From Chlorobiaceae bacterium (GTDB taxonomy: Bacteria > Bacteroidota > Ignavibacteria > UBA10030 > SZUA-254): a stretch of DNA of 64,000 nucleotides. Location: positions 1-64,000 of the forward strand of contig PNNN01000009.1 in the NCBI GenBank assembly GCA_013824245.1, in the 5' to 3' direction. The translations under genes were made by a program, and so were the position numbers. Below, one piece after another: positions 28,001 to 36,681 of this stretch. Each line of letters opens with the position of its first letter. The stretch's first letter is position 1. Below the pieces are notes generated by a model, which made no database searches, was not told where the DNA came from, and worked only from the letters and a program-made list of their open reading frames with translations.

Positions 28001-28767
28001 GCGGGACCCTTTTTCTTGTTGCAACACCGATAGGAAATTGGGAGGATATATCATTCCGTGCATTAAGAATTTTAAAAGAAGTTGATGTTATAGTGTACGA
28101 AGAACATCGCGAGGGTAGAAGATTGTTGGCTCATTACAACATACCTGAAAAAATAACAGAAACATTAAACGAGCATGATGAAGAAGAATCGAGCACCCGA
28201 ATAATTTATTATCTTACTCAAGGGAAGAATGTTGCTCTTATATCCGATGCAGGTACACCGGTGTTTTCCGATCCGGGTCAAACTTTAGTTCGTATGGCGA
28301 TTGACAATAATATAAATATCATTCCGATTCCGGGTGCATCTTCAATTATACCCGCACTTATTTTATCAGGATTTGCAACAACCGAATTTTATTTCTACGG
28401 TTTCCTTTCTCAGAAAAGCGAATTACGTATAAATGAATTGCGGTCTTTGAGGTCTCAGCAAAGAACGATGATATTTCTCGATGCACCATATCGTCTTGTA
28501 CCGCTATTGAATGATATATCAAAAACATTCGGTGATAAGAGGAGAATTTGTATTGCATACAATTTAACAATGCCGGATGAACAAATATTTCGCGGAACTG
28601 CAGAGGAGTTATATCAACGATTTCTAAAAAATAAAATAAAAGGGGAATTTGTACTCGTTGTTGATGGAGAAAGGAAGAGGAAGGATGAAGGAATCAAGTA
28701 CCATATCTCATATCTAACATCATCACTTGCATCTGCTTTTGCATTTCTCTATATTTTTTTAGGTTGA
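27997..28767 (+). CDS. rsmI: 16S rRNA 2'-O-ribose C1402 methyltransferase
   Basis: RsmI uses SAM to methylate the ribose of C1402 in the ribosomal decoding centre. The 256 aa carry the tetrapyrrole-methylase-like fold with LFLVATPIGNWEDISFRAL (~5-23), EEHREGRRLL, NEHDEEES, LISDAGTPVFSDPG (~86-99), PIPGASSIIPAL and FYFYGFL. The C-terminal part is slightly short and ends in a hydrophobic stretch (ASAFAFLYIFLG). The start overlaps the upstream stop (ATGA). Confidence 0.95.
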   Translation: MSGTLFLVATPIGNWEDISFRALRILKEVDVIVYEEHREGRRLLAHYNIPEKITETLNEHDEEESSTRIIYYLTQGKNVALISDAGTPVFSDPGQTLVRMAIDNNINIIPIPGASSIIPALILSGFATTEFYFYGFLSQKSELRINELRSLRSQQRTMIFLDAPYRLVPLLNDISKTFGDKRRICIAYNLTMPDEQIFRGTAEELYQRFLKNKIKGEFVLVVDGERKRKDEGIKYHISYLTSSLASAFAFLYIFLG

Positions 28768-28784
28768 AGAATAATAAATAAAAA

Positions 28785-29816
28785 ATGGAACTATTGCCTC
28801 AACAATTTCGCGTACCGGAGATTTACGGCGATTACTGGCTCAACAGTGAACCAATCACGCTTGGGGCTTTGCGTGGTTATGTCATTCTCATTGATTTTTG
28901 GGATTATACATGCATGCGATGTATTCGAACATTATCATATCTGAAGGAATGGCATAATCGATATTCAGAAAAAGGGTTAATCCTAATCGGTGTACACACC
29001 CCTCGATTTCCTTTCGCAAGAGATCCAATAAATGTTCGGAAGGCGATTGATAAATTAAATATCAAATATCCTGTTGTTATGGATAATGATTATTTGATTT
29101 GGAACGGATTTCGATCTGCTAATTGGCCCACGAAAATTTTAATCGATAAACATGGATTCATTCGATATGTTCATGCCGGTGAAGGGCAATATCAAAATTT
29201 CGAGCACGCGATACAATCTTTCTTAGCAGGGATGAGTTATGATATCGATTTGCCGCTTGTAATGGATTCATTAAGGGAAACAGATCGTCCGGGAGTAATT
29301 TGTTACCGTGAAACGCCGGAAATCCTAACGGGATGGCAGCGAGGGACTATTGGAAATGTTGAGGGATATTCACCGGAATCCACCATTCGTTATAAAGATC
29401 CGCAATATCATGTTGAAGGCAGATTATATTTGGATGGTGACTGGTTTAACGATAGAAATTATTTAAAGTTAGAAACAGCTAATCCGGCAGGCGGATATCT
29501 GACATTTTTATATCAAGCGTCAGAAGTTGATACCGTAATTAAACCCGAAGGTGAGAAGGGATTTCAGGTATTTGTTATTCAAGATGGTATGCCCATCTCA
29601 CGCGGTGATAAAGGAATTGATATCAGATATGATGAAGAAGGAAAAAGCTATTTCATTGTTGATGATGCCCGTGTGTACAATATCGTTAAAAACAGAGAAT
29701 ATGGTGAACATAAAATTAAACTAACAAGCCGATCTAACGGATTTGCTGTATATGCAATCTCGTTCGTTACGAGTGTGATAAAAGAGTTAGAGCCGACCTA
29801 TTCGATTAAAAATTAG
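28785..29816 (+). CDS. Thioredoxin-like protein with DipZ-type C-terminal domain
   Basis: 343-aa redox protein. The N-terminal thioredoxin fold has the active site DFWDYTCMRCIRTLSYLKEW (CxxC at ~45-48), then GLILIGVHTPRFPFARDP and NWPTKILIDKHG. The remaining ~170 residues form the beta-sandwich that follows the thioredoxin domain in DipZ proteins (YHVEGRLYLDGDW, LTFLYQASEVDTVI, VDDARVYNIV). The CcdA membrane part of full DipZ is absent and no signal peptide is visible, so a cytosolic reductase is likely. It starts 17 nt after rsmI and may share its operon. Confidence 0.85.
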   Translation: MELLPQQFRVPEIYGDYWLNSEPITLGALRGYVILIDFWDYTCMRCIRTLSYLKEWHNRYSEKGLILIGVHTPRFPFARDPINVRKAIDKLNIKYPVVMDNDYLIWNGFRSANWPTKILIDKHGFIRYVHAGEGQYQNFEHAIQSFLAGMSYDIDLPLVMDSLRETDRPGVICYRETPEILTGWQRGTIGNVEGYSPESTIRYKDPQYHVEGRLYLDGDWFNDRNYLKLETANPAGGYLTFLYQASEVDTVIKPEGEKGFQVFVIQDGMPISRGDKGIDIRYDEEGKSYFIVDDARVYNIVKNREYGEHKIKLTSRSNGFAVYAISFVTSVIKELEPTYSIKN

Positions 29817-29829
29817 CAGTTTGTTCTCT

Positions 29830-29858
29830 TTGATTTTCATCCAACTTTTTCTTATACT
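29830..29858 (+). promoter_or_regulatory. Predicted promoter of the ferredoxin gene
   Basis: TTGATT, 17-bp spacer, TATACT, about 100 nt before the start codon. Confidence 0.5.
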
Positions 29859-29958
29859 ATACATCAAGAAATTATCAAAAATCAGGCAGACAGAACCTCT
29901 GTTTATGCCCGGTATTTCAGTTTAATAACTCAAAGGAATTTAATTTAGGAGATTTATC

Positions 29959-30297
29959 ATGGCAACAATGATCACCGAAGAATGTATAAACTGTGGCGCT
30001 TGTGAACCGGAATGTCCAAACACTGCTATCTATGCAGGTGGCGCTCAGTATGAACTCAACGGACAAATGTTTGATGCGCTTTCAAACGATTTTTATTATA
30101 TCGTCCCCGAAAAATGTACAGAGTGTGTAGGTCACTTTAATCAAGAACAATGCGCAGCAGTATGTCCGGTTGATTGTTGTGTCCCTGATCCAAACCGAGC
30201 CGAGACGGAAGGTGAACTTCTTGCAAAAGCCAAAAAGATACATCCGGAGAAACAATTCGCAGATCTGAGCGCTGAGAATTCACGATTCAGAAAATAA
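29959..30297 (+). CDS. 2[4Fe-4S] ferredoxin
   Basis: Cytoplasmic low-potential electron carrier of 112 aa. The first cluster motif is CINCGACEPECPN. The second is CTECVGHFNQEQCAAVCPVD, with an enlarged loop typical of YfhL/Allochromatium-type ferredoxins, followed by a C-terminal helical extension (ETEGELLAKAKKIHPEKQF). It has its own promoter and terminator. Redox partners are not identifiable from context. Confidence 0.93.
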   Translation: MATMITEECINCGACEPECPNTAIYAGGAQYELNGQMFDALSNDFYYIVPEKCTECVGHFNQEQCAAVCPVDCCVPDPNRAETEGELLAKAKKIHPEKQFADLSAENSRFRK

Positions 30298-30321
30298 AGA
30301 GTTGTGGGTAACAAGTTAATT

Positions 30322-30352
30322 AAGGTCGGTTTTTTACAGCCGACCTTTTTAA
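30322..30352 (+). terminator. Intrinsic terminator after the ferredoxin gene
   Basis: 8-bp stem AAGGTCGG / CCGACCTT, 10-nt loop, TTTT-rich tail. Confidence 0.85.
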
Positions 30353-30441
30353 TTTGTCTTAACCCCAATATCAGTCAACAAAAGCAAGAATGAGATAAAT
30401 AACTTTCAAAAAGGAAGAAGTTTAGAGTAAAAGGAAACATT

Positions 30442-31284
30442 ATGAAAATCGGACCATATAATATTTATCCAATTGATACCGGTACATTTTGGTTGGACGG
30501 CGGCGCAATGTTTGGCGTGATCCCGAAAGTGCTCTGGGAAAAAACAAATAAAGCGGATGAACGAAACCGTGTTCAGCTTGCCGCAAGATGTTTGTTGATT
30601 GTCGGGAATGGAAAAACAATATTGATGGATAACGGTAATGGACAAAAAATTACAGATAAATTCCGAAATCTTTATTCATTAGAAACTGAGAGCGGTGAAT
30701 TATACAAATCACTCGCACAGTGCAACGTCAAACCTGATCAGATAACTGATGTTATTCTCTCCCATCTTCATTTCGATCATGCGGGTGGATCTACTGTAAA
30801 AGAGAATGGTAAATTAATACCGGCATTTCCCAATGCGAAATTCTATGTTCAAAAATCACAATGGGAAAATTCTTTAAAACCAAACGAACGAGATAGGGCA
30901 AGCTATTCCCAAAACGATTATCTGCCTCTTCAAGAGCATGGAGTGCTAAATCTTATTGATGGGGAAAAGGAGTTATTTGATGGAATATCGGTGTTAGTTT
31001 CAAGCGGACACACTCCCGCACTTCAGATGTTAAAAATCACCGATGGCAGCTCAACTTTGTTTTACCCCGCAGATTTAGCTCCATTTACCTCGCATATACC
31101 ATTACCTTACATAATGGGTTTCGATCTTCAGCCGCTTAATACATTGGCTGATAAAAAAAGGATATTCAAACAAGCAGTTGATGAAGATTGGACGATATTC
31201 TTTGAGCACGATGCGCAGGTTGTTTCCGGGAATATTAAGATGACTGAAAAAGGTTTTGCATTCGACCGAGCAGTGGACGTATAG
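30442..31284 (+). CDS. MBL-fold metallo-hydrolase
   Basis: Metallo-beta-lactamase superfamily hydrolase of 280 aa with no signal peptide. The zinc motif is SHLHFDHAGG (~108-117), further ligands lie in SSGHTPALQ (~193) and PADLAPF, and a last His is in FFEHDAQ (~255). The layout resembles lactonase/AttM-like or general MBL hydrolases. The real substrate cannot be read. It is preceded by the ferredoxin terminator and followed by queG after 50 nt. Confidence 0.88.
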   Translation: MKIGPYNIYPIDTGTFWLDGGAMFGVIPKVLWEKTNKADERNRVQLAARCLLIVGNGKTILMDNGNGQKITDKFRNLYSLETESGELYKSLAQCNVKPDQITDVILSHLHFDHAGGSTVKENGKLIPAFPNAKFYVQKSQWENSLKPNERDRASYSQNDYLPLQEHGVLNLIDGEKELFDGISVLVSSGHTPALQMLKITDGSSTLFYPADLAPFTSHIPLPYIMGFDLQPLNTLADKKRIFKQAVDEDWTIFFEHDAQVVSGNIKMTEKGFAFDRAVDV

Positions 31285-31334
31285 TTGTTAAGAATCTTTA
31301 AGATTGATAAAGCATCAAATCATTTTGAATGTGA

Positions 31335-32279
31335 ATGAGTAATCTGTCTGAAGATATTCGAACCTTAGGAACAGAACTTGGATTTTCTATGATAGGTTTC
31401 GCAAAAGCTGAACCCCTCATCCAAGAAGGTGTACAACTTCAAGATTGGCTGGTTCGAAAATACAATGGTACAATGAATTGGCTTGAGAAGAATGAGAAGG
31501 AACGAACGAACCCTTTTTTGATAATGCCTAATGCAAAGTCGGTGATTGTTTGTGCAATTAACTATCATCATCCCGAAACATCAAAGTGCCATACTATTGG
31601 TAAGATATCAAAGTACGCATGGGCAGAAGATTATCATACAGTAATTAAAGGTAAATTAAAAGAATTATGGAATTTAATTGCATCGAGAAAACCTGATGCA
31701 AATGGTTTTATTGAAGTAGATTCTGGTCCCGTTATGGAAAAAGCTTGGGCGCAGCGAGCAGGAATCGGCTGGCAGGGAAAACATTCAATACTACTCAATC
31801 AAGAATACGGCTCATGGTTTTTTCTTGGAATAATAATAACCGATATTGAGCTTCAATACAATTCTCCGGTCGAAAATATGTGCGGAACGTGTATGCTGTG
31901 CATCGATGCTTGTCCAACAAACGCGATAGTAGCTCCGTACGTTCTCAATGCAAGCAACTGCATTTCGTATTTTACAATTGAATATAGAGGAGAAGTGGAT
32001 AAAGAAGTATCGAATAAATTTGACAATTGGATTTTCGGCTGCGATATATGTCAGAATGTATGTCCATGGAATCAAAAAAAAGCTAAAATATCAAATGCAC
32101 CTGAATTCATGCCGCGAGAATACTCGAACGGAGTTGAATTTGAAAAGATATTGTCAATGAATGAAGCTGAATTCAATCTACTTTTTAATAATAGTTCGAT
32201 AAAAAGAAGAAAGTTAGAAGGACTGCAAGAAAATGTTAAGAATGTTTATCATAAAAAATATGAAAAGAGGAATTTATGA
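31335..32279 (+). CDS. queG: Epoxyqueuosine reductase
   Basis: QueG reduces epoxyqueuosine to queuosine in tRNA wobble positions using cobalamin and two [4Fe-4S] clusters. The 314 aa contain the DUF1730 region (NYHHPETS, KYAWAEDYHTVIK, DSGPVMEKAWAQRAGIGWQGKH) and two ferredoxin motifs (CGTCMLCIDACPTNAI and CDICQNVCPWN). The C-terminus is at the short end for the family, without the extra HEAT-like tail some homologues carry. It overlaps trxB by 4 nt. Its need for B12 fits with the B12 uptake operon elsewhere in the window. Confidence 0.95.
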   Translation: MSNLSEDIRTLGTELGFSMIGFAKAEPLIQEGVQLQDWLVRKYNGTMNWLEKNEKERTNPFLIMPNAKSVIVCAINYHHPETSKCHTIGKISKYAWAEDYHTVIKGKLKELWNLIASRKPDANGFIEVDSGPVMEKAWAQRAGIGWQGKHSILLNQEYGSWFFLGIIITDIELQYNSPVENMCGTCMLCIDACPTNAIVAPYVLNASNCISYFTIEYRGEVDKEVSNKFDNWIFGCDICQNVCPWNQKKAKISNAPEFMPREYSNGVEFEKILSMNEAEFNLLFNNSSIKRRKLEGLQENVKNVYHKKYEKRNL

Positions 32280-33223
32280 CAGAAAATCATTTTAAAGTAA
32301 TCATCATAGGATCGGGACCTGCCGGTTTAACCGCGGCAATATATACCGGACGCGCAAATCTGAATCCGATTGTTTTCGAAGGTATTCAACCGGGCGGACA
32401 ATTAACTATAACAACGGAAGTTGAAAACTATCCAGGATTTCCAGATGGTGTCATGGGTCCGGAGTTAATGGATCTATTTAGAAAGCAGGCAGAGAAATTT
32501 TCAGCGAAAACGTTATTTCAGGATGTATCAAAAGTTGATTTATCGAAACGACCTTTCAAAATTTATTCTAATGATAAAGAATATATTTCTGATACACTGA
32601 TTATCGCAACTGGCGCTTCGGCGAAATGGTTGGGATTACCCTCTGAGAAAGAATACATGGGACATGGTGTATCGGGTTGTGCAACATGCGACGGATTCTT
32701 CTTTAAAGGTCTGGAAGTAGTAGTTGTTGGAGGTGGAGACACGGCAATTGAGGAAGCAACATTCTTGACAAAATTTGCAACGAAGGTAACAATCATCCAT
32801 AGAAGAGATCAATTGCGCGCATCGAAGATAATGCAAGAGCGGGCTAAGAATAATTCAAAAATATCGTTCCTATGGAATTCAGAAATTATCGAAATTCTTG
32901 GAAAAACAGAAGGTGGAAAGAAAACTGTTACCGGTGTGAAAGTAAAAGATACGAAGACAGGCGAATTATCGATTTTTCCAGCCGGTGGATATTTTGTCGG
33001 TATTGGGCATCAGCCCAATACGAAATTGTTTGATGGTCAGCTTGAGCTAAATCAGAGCGGATACATAATTACTAAACCGGGTACCACATACACGAATATA
33101 CCGGGAGTATTTGCCGCGGGCGATGTTGCCGATCATGTTTATCGTCAAGCAATAACAGCCGCAGGTTCGGGATGCGCGGCTGCAATCGATGCGGAAAGAT
33201 TTTTAGAAGCACAACATAGTTAA
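32276..33223 (+). CDS. trxB: Thioredoxin reductase
   Basis: FAD-dependent NADPH:thioredoxin oxidoreductase of 315 aa. FAD-binding GSGPAGLTAAIYTGRANL lies at the N-terminus, the redox-active disulfide CATCDG at ~138-143, the NADPH-binding VVVGGGDTAIEEA at ~152-164, HRRDQLRAS next, and the second FAD motif GVFAAGDVADHVYRQ near the end. The start codon overlaps the queG stop. Confidence 0.97.
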   Translation: MTENHFKVIIIGSGPAGLTAAIYTGRANLNPIVFEGIQPGGQLTITTEVENYPGFPDGVMGPELMDLFRKQAEKFSAKTLFQDVSKVDLSKRPFKIYSNDKEYISDTLIIATGASAKWLGLPSEKEYMGHGVSGCATCDGFFFKGLEVVVVGGGDTAIEEATFLTKFATKVTIIHRRDQLRASKIMQERAKNNSKISFLWNSEIIEILGKTEGGKKTVTGVKVKDTKTGELSIFPAGGYFVGIGHQPNTKLFDGQLELNQSGYIITKPGTTYTNIPGVFAAGDVADHVYRQAITAAGSGCAAAIDAERFLEAQHS

Positions 33224-33298
33224 AGTCTAATTTATTTTGGCGCGAATTAGTTTTTAATATTTTATATTCTATCAAAATAAAAAATTGTTCTGCCAATG

Positions 33299-33357
33299 GT
33301 TGCCACTTTGTCGGATGTTTCAGGAAAAAGTCTGCTATCATCTGACAAATTGGCAAC
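33299..33357 (+). repeat. Long imperfect inverted repeat upstream of hsp20
   Basis: Arms of 19 nt (33299-33317 and 33339-33357) match at 17 positions after reverse complementing; core GTTGCCA..TTTGTC / GACAAA..TGGCAAC. The 21-nt loop is unpaired and no T-run follows, so it is not an ordinary terminator of trxB. It is not a CIRCE element. Confidence 0.6.
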
Positions 33358-33494
33358 TTGATTTGTACTAAAATATATTAACATTCGAATTCCTTTCATT
33401 TATTCAATAAATATTTCTGGCACGTGAGTTGAATTATTATTCGATGAAATTCATAAACAGCAAAATATATTTTATTGAGAAAGGAAAGAAAGTT

Positions 33495-33962
33495 ATGACA
33501 CTGATTAGATGGAAACCATTACGAGATATTACAGCATGGCACCCGGCTGCCGAGTTTGAAAATGTTCAACGAAACATTGATCAATTGTTTGATCATATAA
33601 AAAGCGATTCCTTTGAAGAAGAGGCATATAAAACATTTATGCCTGCAGTTGATATTCTGGAACGTGAAAATGATTTTAATATTAAGGTAGAACTTCCCGG
33701 TGTGGAGAAAAGCGATGTGAAAATAACCGTTCAAAACGATGTTCTCACAATCAGAGGTGAAAAGAAGAAAGTAAGCGAGAAGAAAGAAGAGAATTATACT
33801 CGAACTGAACGATCGTACGGAATATTTCAAAGATCGTTTACACTACCGGCTTCTGTGACCAGTGAAAAGATTGAAGCTTCCTACGATAATGGTGTATTAT
33901 CTGTGACTATACCGAAACTCGAAGAAGCTAAACCGAAAGAAATAGAAGTTAAAATAAAGTAA
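33495..33962 (+). CDS. Hsp20 family small heat-shock protein
   Basis: ATP-independent holdase chaperone of 155 aa. The alpha-crystallin domain spans ~50-140 (FMPAVDILERENDFNIKVELPG, NDVLTIRGEKK, the A-x-x-x-n-G-V-L motif as ASYDNGVLSVTIPK). The N-terminal arm is short and the C-terminus ends KEIEVKIK. ATG 33495 is preceded by an AAAGGAAAG stretch, while the ATG 22 codons upstream lacks a good site. A terminator follows at once. No known heat-shock operator was recognised upstream. Confidence 0.93.
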   Translation: MTLIRWKPLRDITAWHPAAEFENVQRNIDQLFDHIKSDSFEEEAYKTFMPAVDILERENDFNIKVELPGVEKSDVKITVQNDVLTIRGEKKKVSEKKEENYTRTERSYGIFQRSFTLPASVTSEKIEASYDNGVLSVTIPKLEEAKPKEIEVKIK

Positions 33963-33982
33963 TTCCGTAGAACAAAAAGAAG

Positions 33983-34020
33983 AAGTGACAGGACGTGGTT
34001 TGTTCTGTCACTTTTTATTT
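33983..34020. terminator. Intrinsic terminator between hsp20 and nth
   Basis: 9-bp stem AAGTGACAG / CTGTCACTT with a 13-nt loop and TTTATTTTA tail on the plus strand. It overlaps the last codons of the convergent nth gene. Confidence 0.8.
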
Positions 34021-34674
34021 TATTAAACGGGAGGGACATTCAGCCGCTATCAGGCAATCGTCACATAGCGGTTTTCGCGATTTACAAACGTACCTTCCAT
34101 GCAAAACAAAAATATTTCCTATCGCAATCCAGTTATTTTTAGGAAATAGTGACATTAAATCCCTTTCAATTTTTTCCGGGTCAGAATGAATTGAGAAATT
34201 CAATCTTTTTGAAACACGTTTAACATGAGTGTCTACAACAATACCTTCTGTGACCTTAAAATAATTGCTCAAAATAACATTGGCAGTTTTCCTGCCTACA
34301 CCGGGTAGTGAGAGAAGTTCTTCCATTGTGGAAGGAACTTTGCCATGAAAATCCGAAATTATTTTTTTACAGGCACGAATGATATGTTTTGATTTCATGC
34401 GATAAAAACCGGTTGATCTGATTTCTTTTTCAAATTGATGCGAATCAGCATTGGCATAATCATCTGCTGTATGATATTTTTTGAATAGCGTTTCCGTTAC
34501 AATATTAACCCGCTTATCTGTACACTGAGCAGAAAGAATAGTGGCAATAAGTAAATCGAGGGGGGTTTTATGAATTAAGGCGGTTTCATTGTTAGTGTAA
34601 CGGCTTTTTAAAATACGGAAGATCCTGCCGGCTCTTTTAATCTCCGCAGGAAGAGCATTATTATCTCGATGCAT
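34015..34674 (-). CDS. nth: Endonuclease III
   Basis: DNA glycosylase/AP lyase for oxidised pyrimidines, 219 aa. ILSAQCTDKRVN is the family N-terminal motif, and the helix-hairpin-helix LLSLPGVGRKTANVIL contains the catalytic Lys. The catalytic Asp lies in VVDTHVKRVSKRL. The C-terminal iron-sulfur motif C-x6-C-x2-C-x5-C is present (CKSRKPLCDDCLIAAEC). It abuts the LiaF-like gene with no gap and is probably co-transcribed. Confidence 0.96.
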   Translation of the reverse strand: MHRDNNALPAEIKRAGRIFRILKSRYTNNETALIHKTPLDLLIATILSAQCTDKRVNIVTETLFKKYHTADDYANADSHQFEKEIRSTGFYRMKSKHIIRACKKIISDFHGKVPSTMEELLSLPGVGRKTANVILSNYFKVTEGIVVDTHVKRVSKRLNFSIHSDPEKIERDLMSLFPKNNWIAIGNIFVLHGRYVCKSRKPLCDDCLIAAECPSRLIK

Positions 34675-35250
34675 CTAATCAACTCTAATATCACCTAATA
34701 CTTTTGTGATCGTAATAAATAATTTTCCGGGGGCGGTTTCATATTCTGGAGTTATAGTTTGCAGATCGGATGAAAAACCGTTTTTTCTTTGTCCGAAAAT
34801 CATTAGCGATCCAAGAGTGGAGCTTGCATCGATTGTTACCGCTGAATTTTTAGGAAGTATAATATTTGTATCGCCGAATACGCCGTGAATTTTTAGTTCA
34901 TGCTTTCCCTCAGACCATGAGGCACCCGATAAATCAACAGTGCAATCTCCAAAAACGGTTGATATCGAACCACCTTTAAAATTCGATGATGATATTTGTG
35001 TATTAACGTCGCCAAAAACATTCGATTGATGAATTAGATCTGAAGAAAATTGTTGATTAACAATTGGATCGATATGTTGTGCTGGTGATCGATGTTTCCT
35101 TGGGTTAATCAAAATACTTGCACCCCAAATAATTAAAATCAGGGGCCAATAATTGCTCACCAGTTCTCCAAAATCGGCAACGCCAAGATTGTCAAGTAAG
35201 AACAAAGTGCCAAAGGTTATTAATGTCAATCCTCCAAATAAATTTCGCAT
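34675..35250 (-). CDS. LiaF-like membrane protein
   Basis: 191-aa membrane protein. Two hydrophobic helices at the N-terminus (GGLTLITFGTLFLLDNLG and NYWPLILIIWGASILI) form a DUF5668/LiaF-TM module. They are followed by an exported or cytosolic beta-helical domain with repeated VFGD elements (SNVFGDVNTQI, STVFGDCTVDLSG, HGVFGDTNIILPK, KVLGDIRVD), as in LiaF/VraT-like cell-wall stress regulators. No LiaR/LiaS pair is next to it. The role in envelope stress is inferred from the family. Confidence 0.8.
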   Translation of the reverse strand: MRNLFGGLTLITFGTLFLLDNLGVADFGELVSNYWPLILIIWGASILINPRKHRSPAQHIDPIVNQQFSSDLIHQSNVFGDVNTQISSSNFKGGSISTVFGDCTVDLSGASWSEGKHELKIHGVFGDTNIILPKNSAVTIDASSTLGSLMIFGQRKNGFSSDLQTITPEYETAPGKLFITITKVLGDIRVD

Positions 35251-35364
35251 TATGATAATCCTCTTTCTAAAAGATATTAATAAAATGTGATCAAAAAATG
35301 TTGAGTTAAAACCCTTTAGTCATTTACGATTGAATCTTCTTGATGTTACAAAAACCGTTTTTAT

Positions 35365-36360
35365 CTAATGGGGTTGATCGTCAGATTCTTCAAATTGCAA
35401 CCTATGATTTTGATAATCAAGAAGCGTTTCAATTATTGGTGGCGCTTCGGTAAATCCCATCAATTTCATGCGCAGTTTAGAAATATTCGGTGCATCGCAA
35501 AGATATCCGCTGTAATGTTTACGAATTTCGAGGCACGCTCTTCGCTCGCCCTTAAACTCGACAGAATATTTTAAATGTTCAATAAGAAGATTAACTCTTT
35601 CGGGAAGGGAAGGAGGCGGTAATAATGTTCCTGTCTCCATAAAATATTTTATCTCTTTGAAGATAAAAGGATTGTTGATTGCCCCCCGCGCAATCATGAT
35701 GCCATCACAGCCGGTAGATAGAAAAACATCTCTCGCAATTTGAGGCGTCGTGATTCCACCGTTAACAATAATTGGAATTGAAACTGCATTTTTAACTTGC
35801 GAGATCCATTTATAATCCGGGGTGCCATCGTGTGCTTGTGACCGTGTGCGGCAATGAATAGTTAGTGCCTGTGCTCCAGCTTCTTGAATGATTTTTGCGG
35901 TTTCGATTATCTCAATCGATTTTTCATCCCAGCCAAGCCGTGTCTTTACAGTAACGGGTAGATCAACCGCTTTTACAACCGTGTTCACTATCTTGTAAAG
36001 ATTTTTTAAATCCTTGAGTAAGCCGGCTCCTGCACCCTGACCTACGACATTTCTAACCCAACAACCGGCATTGATGTCAATAAGATCGGGTTGAAGTTCT
36101 TCTGCAAGCTTTGCTGCTTTTTCCATTGATGAATCCAAAGCACCATATAATTGAATGCCTATCGGACGTTCATCCGGGAAGAATGTCATTTTCTTTTTAG
36201 ATTTGATCGAATTGCGGATTAATCCTTCGGCATTTATAAATTCAGTGTAAACGATATCGGCGCCAAATTTTTTACACAATAGACGGAAAGAGATATCGGT
36301 TACTTTTTCCATTGGCGCTAACGCTATAGCTTTATTTATATTGAAGAGTTTCTTCGGCAT
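35365..36360 (-). CDS. dusB: tRNA-dihydrouridine synthase (DusB-like)
   Basis: Flavoenzyme reducing uridines in tRNA, 331 aa. It starts with the FMN-barrel strand ALAPMEKVTDISFR and has GIQLYGAL, DINAGCWVRNVV with the catalytic Cys, TVKTRLGWD, TIHCRTRSQ and the FMN-phosphate motif IIVNGGITTP / GIMIARGA. Odd point: the residue after the catalytic Cys is Trp where most Dus proteins have Pro (GCP). It stands alone on this strand, upstream of a gene-free region holding a repeat element. Confidence 0.93.
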   Translation of the reverse strand: MPKKLFNINKAIALAPMEKVTDISFRLLCKKFGADIVYTEFINAEGLIRNSIKSKKKMTFFPDERPIGIQLYGALDSSMEKAAKLAEELQPDLIDINAGCWVRNVVGQGAGAGLLKDLKNLYKIVNTVVKAVDLPVTVKTRLGWDEKSIEIIETAKIIQEAGAQALTIHCRTRSQAHDGTPDYKWISQVKNAVSIPIIVNGGITTPQIARDVFLSTGCDGIMIARGAINNPFIFKEIKYFMETGTLLPPPSLPERVNLLIEHLKYSVEFKGERRACLEIRKHYSGYLCDAPNISKLRMKLMGFTEAPPIIETLLDYQNHRLQFEESDDQPH

Positions 36361-36396
36361 ATTATTCTCTTAAAATATACGAAGAAAAAATTTGGT

Positions 36397-36426
36397 AAAT
36401 AAAAAAGCCCGAATCACTACCGGCTT
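36397..36426 (-). terminator. Likely terminator of the aro/IDH operon
   Basis: On the minus strand, AAGCC / GGCTT with an extra G-C inside, then TTTTTTATTT. It lies beyond a 184-bp repeat element, about 250 nt after the IDH-like stop codon. Confidence 0.55.
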
Positions 36427-36453
36427 GGACTATAAATATTTGATTAACGTATT

Positions 36454-36637
36454 GAGACCTCTGAATAATTGTCCCGAGAGAGATATCTTTGGCATTTGTA
36501 AACCGTTGAAACGGTTACAAGCAAAAAAAGAATTTGGCTAACCCACGACTTAAATCGTGAGTTAATGATAATTATAAAATCAACAAACTGTTTTAACAGT
36601 TTCAGAAATTAAAGTATAATAATATTTCAGAAGTCTC
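36454..36637. mobile_element. MITE-like element with terminal inverted repeats and three hairpins
   Basis: The ends are 17-nt inverted repeats matching at 14 positions (GAGACCTCTGAATAATT at 36454-36470 and the reverse complement of 36621-36637). Inside are three palindromes: AACCGTT / AACGGTT (36501-36516), TAACCCACGA / TCGTGAGTTA (36539-36564) and the perfect AAACTGTT / AACAGTTT (36585-36602). There is no coding capacity. It fills most of the gene-free stretch 36361-36681. Mobility is inferred from structure; copy number could not be checked. Confidence 0.6.
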
Positions 36638-36681
36638 TTATCATTATTATGAAAAATTATTCGAGCAATAAATCTCACCTT

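Noticed and set aside
33072..33356. Minus-strand open frame of 94 codons across the trxB end and hsp20 upstream region
   Set aside because: It overlaps conserved trxB coding sequence and its composition is not protein-like; the inverted repeat in the same region is a better explanation.
33299..33494. CIRCE/HrcA operator for hsp20
   Set aside because: No TTAGCACTC-N9-GAGTGCTAA-like sequence is present.
36496..36602. Possible CRISPR or small repeat array
   Set aside because: The three palindromes differ from each other and are not regularly spaced; with terminal inverted repeats around them a MITE-like element fits better.
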